Source: UBA1444 sp964521625 (GTDB lineage Bacteria > Bacillota > Negativicutes > UBA1444). Taken from it: DNA of 64,000 nt. Below, one piece after another: positions 1 to 8,894 of this stretch (the stretch's first letter is position 1; every line of letters starts with the position of its first letter). Where the stretch lies: positions 1 to 64,000 of the forward strand of contig CAZFSM010000013.1 in assembly GCA_964521625.1 (NCBI GenBank), in the 5' to 3' direction. The notes beneath the pieces are model-generated. The model did no database searches and was not told the DNA's origin. It was given only the letters and a program-made list of their open reading frames with translations. The position numbers and the translations under genes were made by a program.

Positions 1-975
1 ATTGCGGTGACGGTGATCATCTGGTATGGCGGCCGCGAAGTCATCAGCGGCAACTTGACGTCGGGTTCGCTGATCGCCTTTCTCGTGTATGCGGTCAATA
101 TTTCCAACCCGGTAAAACGGCTGGGCAATGTATATGGCAATATTCAACGCGCTGTGGCGGCAGCCGAGCGTGTATTTGAGGTTCTGGATACACTGCCGGA
201 GATCGCGGATGCGCCGGATGCGATTGATTTACCGCCAGTAACAGGCAATGTCAGTTTTGAAAATGTCACCTTTGAGTATCGTGACGGAGAACCGGCGCTG
301 AAGCAATTGTCGATTGAAATCCCCTCGGGGCAAATTCTGGCGATCGTCGGGCCAAGCGGCGCCGGAAAGTCGACGATAGCAAATCTGTTGCCCCGGTTTT
401 ACGATCCTCAGGCAGGGATCATCCGAATTGACGGCGTCGATATCCGAAACGTTACCGTGCGCTCGTTGCGGGAACAGATTGCCATGGTGCCGCAGGAAAC
501 CATCCTGTTTAACGCCTCTATTTATGAAAATATCCTGTACGGACGACTGGATGCGGACCGGGACGCTGTGATTGCAGCCGCACAGGCCGCCAATGCGCAC
601 GATTTTATCCTGCAACTGCCTGACGGCTATGAAACCCAGATTGGTGAACGTGGCTGCCAACTGTCCGGCGGACAACGCCAACGCATTGCTATTGCCCGTG
701 CTATTCTGAAAGATCCGCGCATCCTGATTCTGGATGAGGCGACATCTGCTCTGGATGCAGAAAGCGAACGCGTGGTCCAGGATGCTCTCGATAAACTGAT
801 GATTGGCCGTACTACTTTTGTGATCGCGCATAGATTGTCGACGATTCAACGCGCCGACAAGATCCTGGTGATGGAAAAAGGCCGGATGATCGAGTGTGGA
901 GGCCATGCGGACCTGCTTGACGCCGGGGGGCTTTATTGCAAGCTTTACAGCCTGCAGACCGAAGAGAGCACATAA
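1..975 (+). CDS. msbA: Lipid A export ABC transporter MsbA, C-terminal part
   Basis: This is the last 324 residues of an ABC half-transporter; the 5' end lies outside the window. The first part is the end of the membrane domain and the rest is a complete ATPase domain. Walker A (GPSGAGKS) is at bases 349-372, the signature LSGGQRQR at 661-684, Walker B (ILILDE) at 721-738, followed by the H-loop IAHRLST. MsbA-type exporters flip lipid A or core-lipid A across the inner membrane. The identity rests on the export-type ATPase sequence and on the next gene, waaA, 13 bases downstream. The often intervening lpxK gene is not present. Another lipid exporter of the same family is the main alternative. 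Confidence 0.88.
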   Translation: MAVTVIIWYGGREVISGNLTSGSLIAFLVYAVNISNPVKRLGNVYGNIQRAVAAAERVFEVLDTLPEIADAPDAIDLPPVTGNVSFENVTFEYRDGEPALKQLSIEIPSGQILAIVGPSGAGKSTIANLLPRFYDPQAGIIRIDGVDIRNVTVRSLREQIAMVPQETILFNASIYENILYGRLDADRDAVIAAAQAANAHDFILQLPDGYETQIGERGCQLSGGQRQRIAIARAILKDPRILILDEATSALDAESERVVQDALDKLMIGRTTFVIAHRLSTIQRADKILVMEKGRMIECGGHADLLDAGGLYCKLYSLQTEEST

Positions 976-988
976 AAGGAGATTGCCC

Positions 989-2299
989 TTGGATTTGCTG
1001 TACAATATCCTGATGGTTATGGTGGCGGTAATCGGACTGCCGTTTTTTGCTTTCCGCTTTATCAGGGAGCGGCGTTTTCGTGAGCGCCTGCGGCACAATC
1101 TGGGGTTTTTCCCGCCGGAAACGTTGGCAAAAGTGGCCGGACGTTCACCGGTCTGGTTTCAGGCGGCTTCAGTCGGCGAAGTGGTCGCAGCCAGTTCGAT
1201 CATCAGGGAATTCAAACGGCAGGTTCCGGAAGTCCCTGTGTTGATTTCCTCCGGTACGATCAGCGGCTATGATATGGCGTACCGGATCATTCCGGAAGCC
1301 GACGCGATCATCTTTTATCCACCGGATCTGTTGTGGCTGCCTGACCGCATCGTCGGCAAGGTCCAGCCCCGTGCTTACGTGCCGGTGGAAACCGAACTAT
1401 GGCCCAACTTCATCCGGGCGGCCCGCAAACGCGGCATTCCGGTCGTAATGGTAAACGGGCGGATCGGCGAACGCAGCGTGGAGCATTATCGTCAGTTGCG
1501 CCGGATGTTCACCAAGATGCTGGATACCGTCGTGCGGTTCTGTATGCAATCGACCATCGATGCCCAGTACGTAATCCAGCTGGGCGCTGACCCGCACAAA
1601 GTCATTGTGACCGGCAATACAAAATATGATCAGAATTATAGCCAGGTAACAGAAACTGAAAAAATGGTTTTCATGAAAGAATTGGGGTTTACCGGTTCGG
1701 CGCCGGTCATCATCGCCGGCAGCACGCACCGCGGCGAAGAAGAAATTCTGCTGGAAGTATTGCGGGCAGTTCGCAATAAATTCCCCACCGTGAAAATGTT
1801 ATTGGCGCCGCGGGATATCCCGCGCAGTGAGAGTATTGCCGAGATGATTCGCCGTCAGGGCTTTTCCGCTGAACTGCGCAGCCGGATGGTGGCTTCGTCG
1901 GAAACACAACCTGATATCGACGTGGTGGTGCTCGATACCATCGGCGAGCTGGGCCGATTCTACAGCCTAGCCGATTTGGTCTTTATCGGCGGCAGTCTTG
2001 TCTCGCATGGCGGACACAACATTTTGGAGCCGGCTGCGCAAGGAAAGCCGATTATTGTGGGACCGCACATGTTTAACTTCAAATCCACCTACGCCTTGTT
2101 TTCGGCGCGTGGCGCCTGCGCCACCGTATTGGACGGCCAGGAGTTGGCAATTAAAATGATTGAGTTGCTGACCGACCAGGCCGGTGCTGAAAAAATGGGA
2201 CGGGAAGCGGCAACGATTGTCGCCGAAAACCAGGGTGCGGCGATCAGAACAGTGGAGCATCTGAAACAGATTTTAACGAACCCGGGGGCAACGACATGA
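989..2299 (+). CDS. waaA: 3-deoxy-D-manno-octulosonic acid (Kdo) transferase
   Basis: WaaA transfers Kdo from CMP-Kdo to the lipid A precursor at the inner face of the inner membrane. The chosen TTG start at 989 has AAAGGAG seven bases upstream and begins with an N-terminal membrane anchor (residues about 2-22), as in the family; an in-frame ATG at 896 would lie inside msbA and precede the anchor with an unlikely tail. The protein is 436 residues, close to the usual 420-430. The family motif ASVGE with the likely catalytic Glu is at residue 64, and a GGHNILEPA stretch, typical of the C-terminal CMP-Kdo side, lies near residue 335. It overlaps kdsB by ATGA. Confidence 0.93.
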   Translation: MDLLYNILMVMVAVIGLPFFAFRFIRERRFRERLRHNLGFFPPETLAKVAGRSPVWFQAASVGEVVAASSIIREFKRQVPEVPVLISSGTISGYDMAYRIIPEADAIIFYPPDLLWLPDRIVGKVQPRAYVPVETELWPNFIRAARKRGIPVVMVNGRIGERSVEHYRQLRRMFTKMLDTVVRFCMQSTIDAQYVIQLGADPHKVIVTGNTKYDQNYSQVTETEKMVFMKELGFTGSAPVIIAGSTHRGEEEILLEVLRAVRNKFPTVKMLLAPRDIPRSESIAEMIRRQGFSAELRSRMVASSETQPDIDVVVLDTIGELGRFYSLADLVFIGGSLVSHGGHNILEPAAQGKPIIVGPHMFNFKSTYALFSARGACATVLDGQELAIKMIELLTDQAGAEKMGREAATIVAENQGAAIRTVEHLKQILTNPGATT

Positions 2300-3039
2300 A
2301 TGTGGTTTGTATTATTCCCGCCCGCTATGCATCGACCCGGTTGCCGGGAAAACCGCTACTGGATATCGCCGGCAAACCGATGATCCGGCATGTGGTGGAA
2401 CAAGTTCGTAAAGCGCACTGTCCGAGCCGGATTATTGTCGCTACCGATGATGAACGGATTGTCGAGGCGGTGCAGGCTTTCGGCGGCGAAGTTCGACTGA
2501 CGGCTGCCGATCACCCGACCGGCACCGATCGATTGGCGGAGGTGGCGGCGACGTTACTGGAAGCAGAGCTGATCATCAATGTACAAGGCGATGAACCGCT
2601 GATTCCGCCGCAGGCGATCGATGCCCTGGCCGATGCATTTTCCGGCCGACCGGACTTGCAGATGGCCACCCTGATGACCGCTTTGACAGAAGAAGAATTT
2701 GACAATCCGGCAGCCGTAAAAGTCGTACCCTCTCTGGATGGTCACGCACTATACTTTTCCCGCTCGCTGATTCCTTACCGGCGCAATCCCGGTCCGCATT
2801 GCCGCTATTTCAAACATATTGGCGTATATGCGTACCGGCGGGATTTTCTGCTTCAGTTTGCCAGGATCGCTCCGACGCCGCTGGAACTGACCGAATCGCT
2901 CGAACAATTGCGGGCTTTGGAATACGGCTTCCGAATTCGGCTGATTGAAACCGCTTTTCGCTCGATTGGCGTAGACACGCCGGAAGACCTGGCGCGGGTA
3001 CGGCAATTATTTTTTGCACAGCAGGAGGCAACCCGATGA
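2296..3039 (+). CDS. kdsB: CMP-Kdo synthetase
   Basis: KdsB (3-deoxy-manno-octulosonate cytidylyltransferase) activates Kdo with CTP, giving CMP-Kdo for WaaA. The 247-residue length is normal. The N-terminal nucleotide-binding motif IPARYASTRLPGKPL (residues 7-21) and NVQGDEP near residue 95 are diagnostic. The gene overlaps both neighbours by ATGA, so it is translationally coupled between waaA and kdsA. Confidence 0.96.
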   Translation: MNVVCIIPARYASTRLPGKPLLDIAGKPMIRHVVEQVRKAHCPSRIIVATDDERIVEAVQAFGGEVRLTAADHPTGTDRLAEVAATLLEAELIINVQGDEPLIPPQAIDALADAFSGRPDLQMATLMTALTEEEFDNPAAVKVVPSLDGHALYFSRSLIPYRRNPGPHCRYFKHIGVYAYRRDFLLQFARIAPTPLELTESLEQLRALEYGFRIRLIETAFRSIGVDTPEDLARVRQLFFAQQEATR

Positions 3040-3872
3040 CAAGCAAAGTGAAAATCGGTAATGTGACAGTAGGCGGTGGTGAGCCGCTGGTGTTGATTGC
3101 CGGGCCCTGCGTTATTGAAGGGGCAGACCGGACGTTAAAGATTGGACGGGCAATCCGCGATATTGCAGTCCGTTTGGGCATCCCTTATATTTTTAAAGCC
3201 TCGTTTGACAAAGCAAATCGCTCTTCGTTCAGTGCTTTTCGTGGCCCCGGCCTGATTGACGGACTGAAGATATTAGCCGACATAAAACGGGAATTGGCTG
3301 TGCCGGTACTCAGCGATATCCATGAAACAGCGCAGGTCGCGCCGGCTACTGCAATACTGGATGTATTGCAGATCCCGGCCTTTCTCTGCCGCCAGACGGA
3401 TTTGTTGCATGCTGCCGCGGTTAGCGGGTTACCGGTCAATGTGAAGAAGGGACAGTTTTTATCGCCGGCTGAAATGAAAAATGTTGTCAGCAAGCTGGAA
3501 GAATCGGGCTGCCACTCTATTTTGCTGACCGAACGCGGTTCCAGTTTCGGCTACAACAACTTGGTCGTTGATATGCGTTCGTTGGCAATTATGCGCTCGC
3601 TGGGCTATCCGGTGGTATTTGATGCGACCCACAGCGTGCAGCTGCCAGGCGGCGGCGGCGACCGTTCCGCCGGTCAGCGCGAGTTTGTTCCTGTATTGGC
3701 GCGGGCAGCAACTGCCGTTGGGATTGACGCCTTGTTTCTGGAAGTCCACGACCAACCCGCAGAAGCGTTGTCGGACGGACCCAATATGGTACCGCTGTCT
3801 GAACTTGAAGCGCTGTTGACCCAGGTTTTGGCAGTGGACCGGAGTGTGCGGGGGTGTTGTCATGCACAGTGA
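3036..3872 (+). CDS. kdsA: Kdo-8-phosphate synthase
   Basis: KdsA condenses phosphoenolpyruvate with arabinose-5-phosphate to Kdo-8-phosphate in the cytoplasm. The protein is 278 residues, the family length, and shows the TIM-barrel DAHP-synthase-like features AGPCVIE near residue 22, FKASFDKANR near 53 and DATHSVQLPGG near 200. The Cys found in metal-dependent KdsA (AGPCVIE) is present, pointing to a metal-dependent enzyme. It starts in an ATGA overlap with kdsB and its end overlaps kdsD. Confidence 0.96.
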   Translation: MTSKVKIGNVTVGGGEPLVLIAGPCVIEGADRTLKIGRAIRDIAVRLGIPYIFKASFDKANRSSFSAFRGPGLIDGLKILADIKRELAVPVLSDIHETAQVAPATAILDVLQIPAFLCRQTDLLHAAAVSGLPVNVKKGQFLSPAEMKNVVSKLEESGCHSILLTERGSSFGYNNLVVDMRSLAIMRSLGYPVVFDATHSVQLPGGGGDRSAGQREFVPVLARAATAVGIDALFLEVHDQPAEALSDGPNMVPLSELEALLTQVLAVDRSVRGCCHAQ

Positions 3873-4827
3873 TCAAGCCCGTCGGTGCCTATTACTGGAA
3901 GCCAAAGCGATCGAGTCGTTGGTTGGTAGACTGAACGGCGATTTTGACAAAGCGATTGAAATGATTCTGGCCTGCAAGGGACGGGTAGTTGTTACCGGTA
4001 TCGGTAAATCCGGACTGATTGGCCGCAAAGTGTCGGCGACGCTTGCCAGCACAGGAACACCGTCTTTTTTTCTGCATCCTTCGGAAGGATTGCATGGCGA
4101 TGTCGGGATGGTCACTGGCGAAGATATCGTGCTGGCCTTGTCCAATAGCGGTGAAACCGCTGAACTATTGGGCCTGTTGCCGGCGCTTAAACGGATTGGC
4201 GCCCGGATTATCGCTATGTGCGGGCGAAATGACGGAACGCTGGTTCGCAATGCAGACTTGTTTTTGGATGTGGGCGTAGAACGGGAAGCCTGCCCGCTGG
4301 GATTAACGCCGACCGCCAGTACTACCGCGGCGTTGGCGATGGGCGATGCAATGGCGATGGCACTGCTGTCAGCCCGTAAATTCAGCGCCGAAGATTTCGC
4401 TGTATTTCACCCAGGCGGCGCTCTGGGACAAAAATTATTGACTGTCGCCGACTACATGCATAAAGACGACGATAACCCAGCCATTATTGTCGGCAAAACT
4501 GTCAGAGATGCCTTATTTGTCATTACCGCCAAAGGGTTCGGCGCGACGGCGGTCGTGTCAGCTGACGGGACCCTGTTGGGTCTGATTACCGATGGCGATA
4601 TCCGGCGCGGCTTTGGTAAAGGCAATGAATTTCTCGACCTGAAAGTGGAAGAATTTATGACTCGGACGCCGAAAACGATCAGCCCCACGGAACTTGCCGC
4701 AACGGCGCTGCATCTTATGGAAACAAACCAACCGCGCCCGATCACCGTATTGCCGGTAGTTGATTCCCAGAGGCGGTCAATCGGGATGTTGCATCTTACT
4801 GACCTACTACGGCGTGGTATGGTATAA
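3862..4827 (+). CDS. kdsD: Arabinose-5-phosphate isomerase (SIS plus two CBS domains)
   Basis: KdsD/KpsF converts ribulose-5-phosphate to arabinose-5-phosphate, the KdsA substrate. A SIS domain (about residues 30-165, with GIGKSGLIGRK and LSNSGET) is followed by a CBS pair (about 200-320, with LLGLITDGDIRR). The ATG at 3862 has a GGGGGTG site six bases upstream and overlaps the kdsA end by 11 bases; a GTG at 3844 is also in frame but has no better ribosome site. At 321 residues the length is normal. The Kdo-8-phosphate phosphatase gene kdsC, which often follows, is absent here. Confidence 0.94.
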   Translation: MHSDQARRCLLLEAKAIESLVGRLNGDFDKAIEMILACKGRVVVTGIGKSGLIGRKVSATLASTGTPSFFLHPSEGLHGDVGMVTGEDIVLALSNSGETAELLGLLPALKRIGARIIAMCGRNDGTLVRNADLFLDVGVEREACPLGLTPTASTTAALAMGDAMAMALLSARKFSAEDFAVFHPGGALGQKLLTVADYMHKDDDNPAIIVGKTVRDALFVITAKGFGATAVVSADGTLLGLITDGDIRRGFGKGNEFLDLKVEEFMTRTPKTISPTELAATALHLMETNQPRPITVLPVVDSQRRSIGMLHLTDLLRRGMV

Positions 4828-4828
4828 T

Positions 4829-5716
4829 ATGCACTGGCAGTATTATTGCTTAAAATTTTTCAGCAGCCTGTTGTGCCGTTTACCATATCCAATCGTGCTT
4901 TGGCTGGGGTCGGGAATCGGTTTTTTGCACTGGTCGCTGGGGCGCAGTCAGCGCCGCCGGGCCATCGCGCAATTACAGGAAAGATTGGGTGTATCGCCCA
5001 AAGAAGCGGCGGCGATTGCCAGACGCATGTTTGGCAATATCGGCAGAACGTTACTGGAAGTCCTGTATATTCCTGCACTGACGCCAGAAAAGTTGCAACG
5101 CTGGGTAACGATTGAAAATCTTCACTACATGACCGAGGCGCTGTCGCATGGACGCGGGGTAGTGATTCTGACCGCACATTTTGGCAACTGGGAATGGATG
5201 GCGGCCCGCCTGGTTCAGGCGCAGCTGCCAATGGCCGCGATTGCCGAAACCCAACCGGGTCCAGGCGTGGACCGGTTGTTGAATGAGTATCGTGAAATGG
5301 TAGGATTAGCGCCTTATGCCCGGGGCAATGCCCTGGTGGCCGCGATGAAAGCCTTGAAAAAAGGCAATGTGCTGGGATTTTTAGCGGATCAGGATGCCAA
5401 AGCAAACGGCGTCTTTGTTGATTTCTTCGGACGTCCGGCATCTACGCCCCAAGGGCCGGCAGTCTTTTCCCTACGATGCGGCGCGCCGGTGATTCCCGCC
5501 TTTATTGTGCGACAACCGAAAAAAGGCCATCGCATTTTATTGTCCCCGCCGATCTATGGCGATAATGATGGTGACCCAGCCGCTGCAATCAGCCGGCTCA
5601 CCGAGCAGATGACCCGAGTGATGGAGGATCGGATCCGGCGTCACCCCGACCACTGGTGGTGGTTTCAGCGACGTTGGATAACGAACCCGAAGACAGGTGA
5701 AACAGTTGAAAATTAA
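4829..5716 (+). CDS. lpxL: Lipid A biosynthesis acyltransferase (LpxL/HtrB family)
   Basis: Members of this family add secondary acyl chains to Kdo-lipid A at the inner membrane. The protein is 295 residues, near the 306 of E. coli LpxL. It has an N-terminal hydrophobic anchor (residues about 8-35), the catalytic H-X4-E type motif HFGNWEW near residue 115, and later DQDAK and FFGRPASTPQGPA stretches that are typical. The ATG at 4829 lies one base after the kdsD stop with only a weak ribosome site, suggesting translational coupling. Which secondary acyl chain it adds cannot be read from the sequence; LpxM is the alternative. Confidence 0.87.
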   Translation: MHWQYYCLKFFSSLLCRLPYPIVLWLGSGIGFLHWSLGRSQRRRAIAQLQERLGVSPKEAAAIARRMFGNIGRTLLEVLYIPALTPEKLQRWVTIENLHYMTEALSHGRGVVILTAHFGNWEWMAARLVQAQLPMAAIAETQPGPGVDRLLNEYREMVGLAPYARGNALVAAMKALKKGNVLGFLADQDAKANGVFVDFFGRPASTPQGPAVFSLRCGAPVIPAFIVRQPKKGHRILLSPPIYGDNDGDPAAAISRLTEQMTRVMEDRIRRHPDHWWWFQRRWITNPKTGETVEN

Positions 5717-6257
5717 TTCTAAGACCTGGTTCTACGGACTGCTTATTGCCGCGATTATCGCCGGCGGTCTCTATTATTTCCTGCGCGAGGAATCGTTGGA
5801 AGATACCCGGCAGGAAAACGTAGTCACCCGAATGGCATTCTCGGGATCGCAACTGACCGAGGATCAGGATGGAAAACGAATATGGGAACTGACCGCCCGG
5901 GTGATGGAAGTCGATCCCAAAACCCGCTGGGTTTATATGACCGACCTATCCGGCGTTGTTTTCCGTACGGACGGCAGCCGGATCGACATTACAGCGAAAA
6001 ATGCCGTGGTTGATCCACAGACGCGTAACCTTGAACTGTCTGGCTCGATCAACATGAAAGCCAGCGATGGCCCGACGTTTACAGCGGACAAAGGGCGCTA
6101 CGTGGCCAAAGACCGCAAAATTTTCGCTTCCGGTTCGATACGGGCGACCAAGGATGATTATGTCCTGACTGCCAACGAACTGGAGACCGATGACAAGTTT
6201 GAAACGATTGTGGTCAAAGGCAATGCCCGCATCGTCAAAGGAGGTCCGCCGCAATGA
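5706..6257 (+). CDS. lptC: LPS export protein LptC
   Basis: LptC is a bitopic inner-membrane protein that receives LPS from LptB2FG and passes it to LptA. The protein has a single N-terminal membrane helix (about residues 8-27) and then a periplasmic beta-jellyroll (OstA-like) region with repeated strands such as FTADKGRYVAKDRKIFASG. The TTG at 5706 has AGGTGA five bases upstream and is preferred; a GTG at 5697, three codons earlier, is also possible. Length is 183 residues, like the family. It overlaps lpxL by 11 bases and lptA by ATGA. Position beside lptA and lptB makes the call firm despite low expected sequence conservation. Confidence 0.86.
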   Translation: MKINSKTWFYGLLIAAIIAGGLYYFLREESLEDTRQENVVTRMAFSGSQLTEDQDGKRIWELTARVMEVDPKTRWVYMTDLSGVVFRTDGSRIDITAKNAVVDPQTRNLELSGSINMKASDGPTFTADKGRYVAKDRKIFASGSIRATKDDYVLTANELETDDKFETIVVKGNARIVKGGPPQ

Positions 6258-7027
6258 AACAAAACGGGAAATCCAATACGCTCTGGCACAAAGTTGTCGC
6301 GATAACCGGTTGTGTCATGTTACTGGCAACCGGATTGCAGGCAGCGCCGGAAAAAGAATCCGTGCCCACCCAACTTGATGGCGATGTGATCACTTACGTT
6401 TCCAAAACTGGCGTGATGACGGCGCAAGGCGGCGTGCGGATGACGCAGGGCGCTGCTGTTCTTACCGGCGATGTCGGCGAATACAATACGAAAACCAAAG
6501 AAGCCGTGGTCACTGGCAACGTCAAAGTCGTCAAAGATGGCAGCACCCTTACCGCGGCGGAAGTACGCTCCTATGACGAGATGAAGCGACTGATCGCATC
6601 GGGGAATGCGCTGTTGGTTCATAAAGATGGAACAGCGGCCGGCCCTCGCATGGAATATCTGCCTGATAAACAATATGCCAAAATCACCGGCGGATCGCGC
6701 CTGACCAATAAGGATGCCGTTGTGACTTCCACGGTGGCGGAAGCCTTCTTTCAGGAAGACCGGGCGACGGCCGACGGCAATGTGCATATCGTCAGTTCGG
6801 CGCGCAAACTGGATGCCGTATCGGATCATGCCATTTATTACGGTATCAACGGCAAGAACGGCAAAGCCGACTTGATCGGCAATGTGCGGGCAGTGCAGGA
6901 TGGCAATGTGCTGACCGGAAATCATGTGGTCCTGTATCTGGATGATAGCGCTGCCGACGCGGATGGTCTGTCAAAATTGATCATTCAACCGAAGCAAACT
7001 GCGCCTGTGACGAAGGATAAGCGTTGA
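6254..7027 (+). CDS. lptA: Periplasmic LPS bridge protein LptA (OstA-like)
   Basis: LptA forms the periplasmic bridge carrying LPS from LptC to LptD. A signal peptide (residues about 1-31, hydrophobic core VVAITGCVMLLATGL, cleavage near LQA-AP) precedes several jellyroll repeats with the pattern G-V-x-x-G-N, for example AVVTGNVKV and AIYYGINGK. At 257 residues it is longer than E. coli LptA (185), as is common in OstA-like proteins of diderm Firmicutes, suggesting an extra jellyroll segment. It is coupled by ATGA to lptC and by a one-base overlap to lptB. Confidence 0.87.
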   Translation: MKQNGKSNTLWHKVVAITGCVMLLATGLQAAPEKESVPTQLDGDVITYVSKTGVMTAQGGVRMTQGAAVLTGDVGEYNTKTKEAVVTGNVKVVKDGSTLTAAEVRSYDEMKRLIASGNALLVHKDGTAAGPRMEYLPDKQYAKITGGSRLTNKDAVVTSTVAEAFFQEDRATADGNVHIVSSARKLDAVSDHAIYYGINGKNGKADLIGNVRAVQDGNVLTGNHVVLYLDDSAADADGLSKLIIQPKQTAPVTKDKR

Positions 7028-7746
7028 TGTATATTGAAACCAATCAGCTGAAGAAAGCCTACAAAGGGCGCGAGGTCGTCAAAGGGATCAGTGTGCGCGT
7101 CGACCGGGGATCAGTGGTCGGCTTGCTCGGCCCCAATGGCGCCGGCAAGACAACCACTTTCTACATGATCGTGGGTTTGGTAAGTCCAGATAGCGGCGAC
7201 GTGAAAATTGACGGCATGGACGTGACGCATATGCCGATGTATCGCCGTTCCGGCTTTGGCATCGGGTATCTGCCCCAGGAACCATCCGTATTTCGCAAAC
7301 TGACGGTCGAAGATAATCTGTTGGCGATGCTGGAGACAACTGAACTGACCCGGACCGAGCGGCGAGAAAAAACGGAGAGTCTGCTGGAAGAATTTCGCAT
7401 CACTCACGTGCGGAAACGCAAAGGAATTGAACTTTCCGGCGGCGAGCGCAGGCGGGTGGAAATCGCCCGTGCCCTAGTCACGGATCCTAATTTTTTACTA
7501 CTGGATGAGCCATTTACCGGGATCGACCCAATATCTTTGGGGGAACTGCAGGAAATGATCGGCTACCTCAAGCACCGTGGAATTGGGGTTCTGATAACCG
7601 ACCATAATGTGCGGGAGACGTTGGCCATCGTGGATCACGCCTATATTGTCAATGAAGGCGAAGTGTTGATCGCGGGTGACAGCCAAACGATCATCGATAG
7701 CGAAATCGCCCGGAAATTCTACCTCGGCGATAAATTTTACCTGTAA
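7027..7746 (+). CDS. lptB: LPS export ABC transporter ATPase LptB
   Basis: LptB powers LPS extraction from the inner membrane with the LptF/G permease. It is a stand-alone ATPase of 239 residues with Walker A GPNGAGKTT (near residue 36), signature LSGGERRR (near 137), Walker B FLLLDEPFTGID (near 157) and the LptB-type ending ARKFYLGDKF. The ATG at 7027 overlaps the last base of the lptA stop codon; a TTG one codon earlier is possible. It lies directly after lptC and lptA and before the permease. Confidence 0.96.
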   Translation: MYIETNQLKKAYKGREVVKGISVRVDRGSVVGLLGPNGAGKTTTFYMIVGLVSPDSGDVKIDGMDVTHMPMYRRSGFGIGYLPQEPSVFRKLTVEDNLLAMLETTELTRTERREKTESLLEEFRITHVRKRKGIELSGGERRRVEIARALVTDPNFLLLDEPFTGIDPISLGELQEMIGYLKHRGIGVLITDHNVRETLAIVDHAYIVNEGEVLIAGDSQTIIDSEIARKFYLGDKFYL

Positions 7747-7767
7747 CTACGGAGCGAGGAGTAATCG

Positions 7768-8856
7768 ATGCGCATTCTTGACCGTTATATTCTGAAAGAA
7801 CTATTGGGACCATTTTTCTTTGGTATCTGTGTGTTTGCCAGCATTTTGGTCGGCACCGGCCCACTGTTCCGCATTGCCCAGTACATCAGTCAATATGGCG
7901 CATCCTTGTGGACTTGCGTCAAACTGTTGACCTTCAGCCTGCCGGGGATTATTGCATTGACATTTCCCATGGCGATGCTGCTGGCATCGCTGATGTCGTT
8001 CGGGCGGTTGTCCAGTTCCAGTGAAATCGTGGCAATGAAATGCGGCGGCCTCAGCTTTTACCGCCTAGCTACGCCGGTTTTTCTGGTTGCATTCGGCGTC
8101 AGTGTGTTTTCGATGGCCTTCAATGAAGTGTTGGTGCCGCGGGCTAATGCCGCTTATTCCTATATTGTGCACTATGAGATCATGAAGAATACCCGGCCCA
8201 AATCGCAGGAACACATCGTAATCAAGGATATCGCTTCCGGTAAGTTGGAACGGTTGACCTATGCTCGTCGTTTCGACGAGGACCTGAGTATGATGATGGG
8301 TGTCACCGTTCAGGAGTATGAAAAAGACAAACTGGTCCGGATTGAAAATGCTGAAAAAGCGCTTTGGAAAGACGGCGGCTGGACGATGGTCAACGGGATC
8401 ATCTACGATATGACCGAAGACGGCAAAGTGGAACGCACCATGCGGTTTGTCGAACAGGCGATGCCGGTGGAAAAAGCTCCGGCGACCATTGCCAGGGATC
8501 AGAAACGGCCGGAAGAAATGACAATCCGGGAACTGAAGCAACATATCTCGATCCTGAAACGCGAACAGGTGCGCACCGGGTTTTTTGAAGTGGAGCTGCA
8601 CCAGCGGGTGGCAGTGCCGTTTGCCTGTTTTATCTTTTCGCTCATCGGCGTGCCGCTGGGCATCCAGCGCCAGCGCTCCAGTTCATCGATCGGGCTGGGA
8701 ATCAGCGTGATCGTCATTTTTGCTTATTATGCCATCATGAGTATGACCATGGCGCTCGGGCAGGGCGGAACCCTGCCGGCGCTGGTGGCAGTCTGGATTC
8801 CCAATCTACTGGGTCTTGCCGCCGGAATTTATCTGGTTCACCGAGCCTCTAAGTAG
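7768..8856 (+). CDS. lptF: LPS export permease of the LptF/LptG (YjgP/YjgQ) family
   Basis: This 362-residue protein is the membrane part of the LPS extraction transporter. It has three N-terminal membrane helices (about residues 12-35, 50-75 and 100-120), a large periplasmic jellyroll domain (about 130-260), and three C-terminal helices (about 275-360), which is the YjgP/YjgQ layout. The start follows GAGGAG at about 7755. Proteobacteria have two such genes, lptF and lptG; only one is present here, so it may act as a homodimer or pair with a gene elsewhere. The symbol lptF is a convenience, as F and G cannot be separated. Confidence 0.88.
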   Translation: MRILDRYILKELLGPFFFGICVFASILVGTGPLFRIAQYISQYGASLWTCVKLLTFSLPGIIALTFPMAMLLASLMSFGRLSSSSEIVAMKCGGLSFYRLATPVFLVAFGVSVFSMAFNEVLVPRANAAYSYIVHYEIMKNTRPKSQEHIVIKDIASGKLERLTYARRFDEDLSMMMGVTVQEYEKDKLVRIENAEKALWKDGGWTMVNGIIYDMTEDGKVERTMRFVEQAMPVEKAPATIARDQKRPEEMTIRELKQHISILKREQVRTGFFEVELHQRVAVPFACFIFSLIGVPLGIQRQRSSSSIGLGISVIVIFAYYAIMSMTMALGQGGTLPALVAVWIPNLLGLAAGIYLVHRASK

Positions 8857-8894
8857 ATAATTTGCACTATATGCATTAATTAAAGGAGCGGCGC

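Noticed and set aside
229..1098. Leftward open frame of 289 codons opposite msbA
   Set aside because: It covers the ATPase domain of msbA and the start of waaA, whose motifs are unmistakable.
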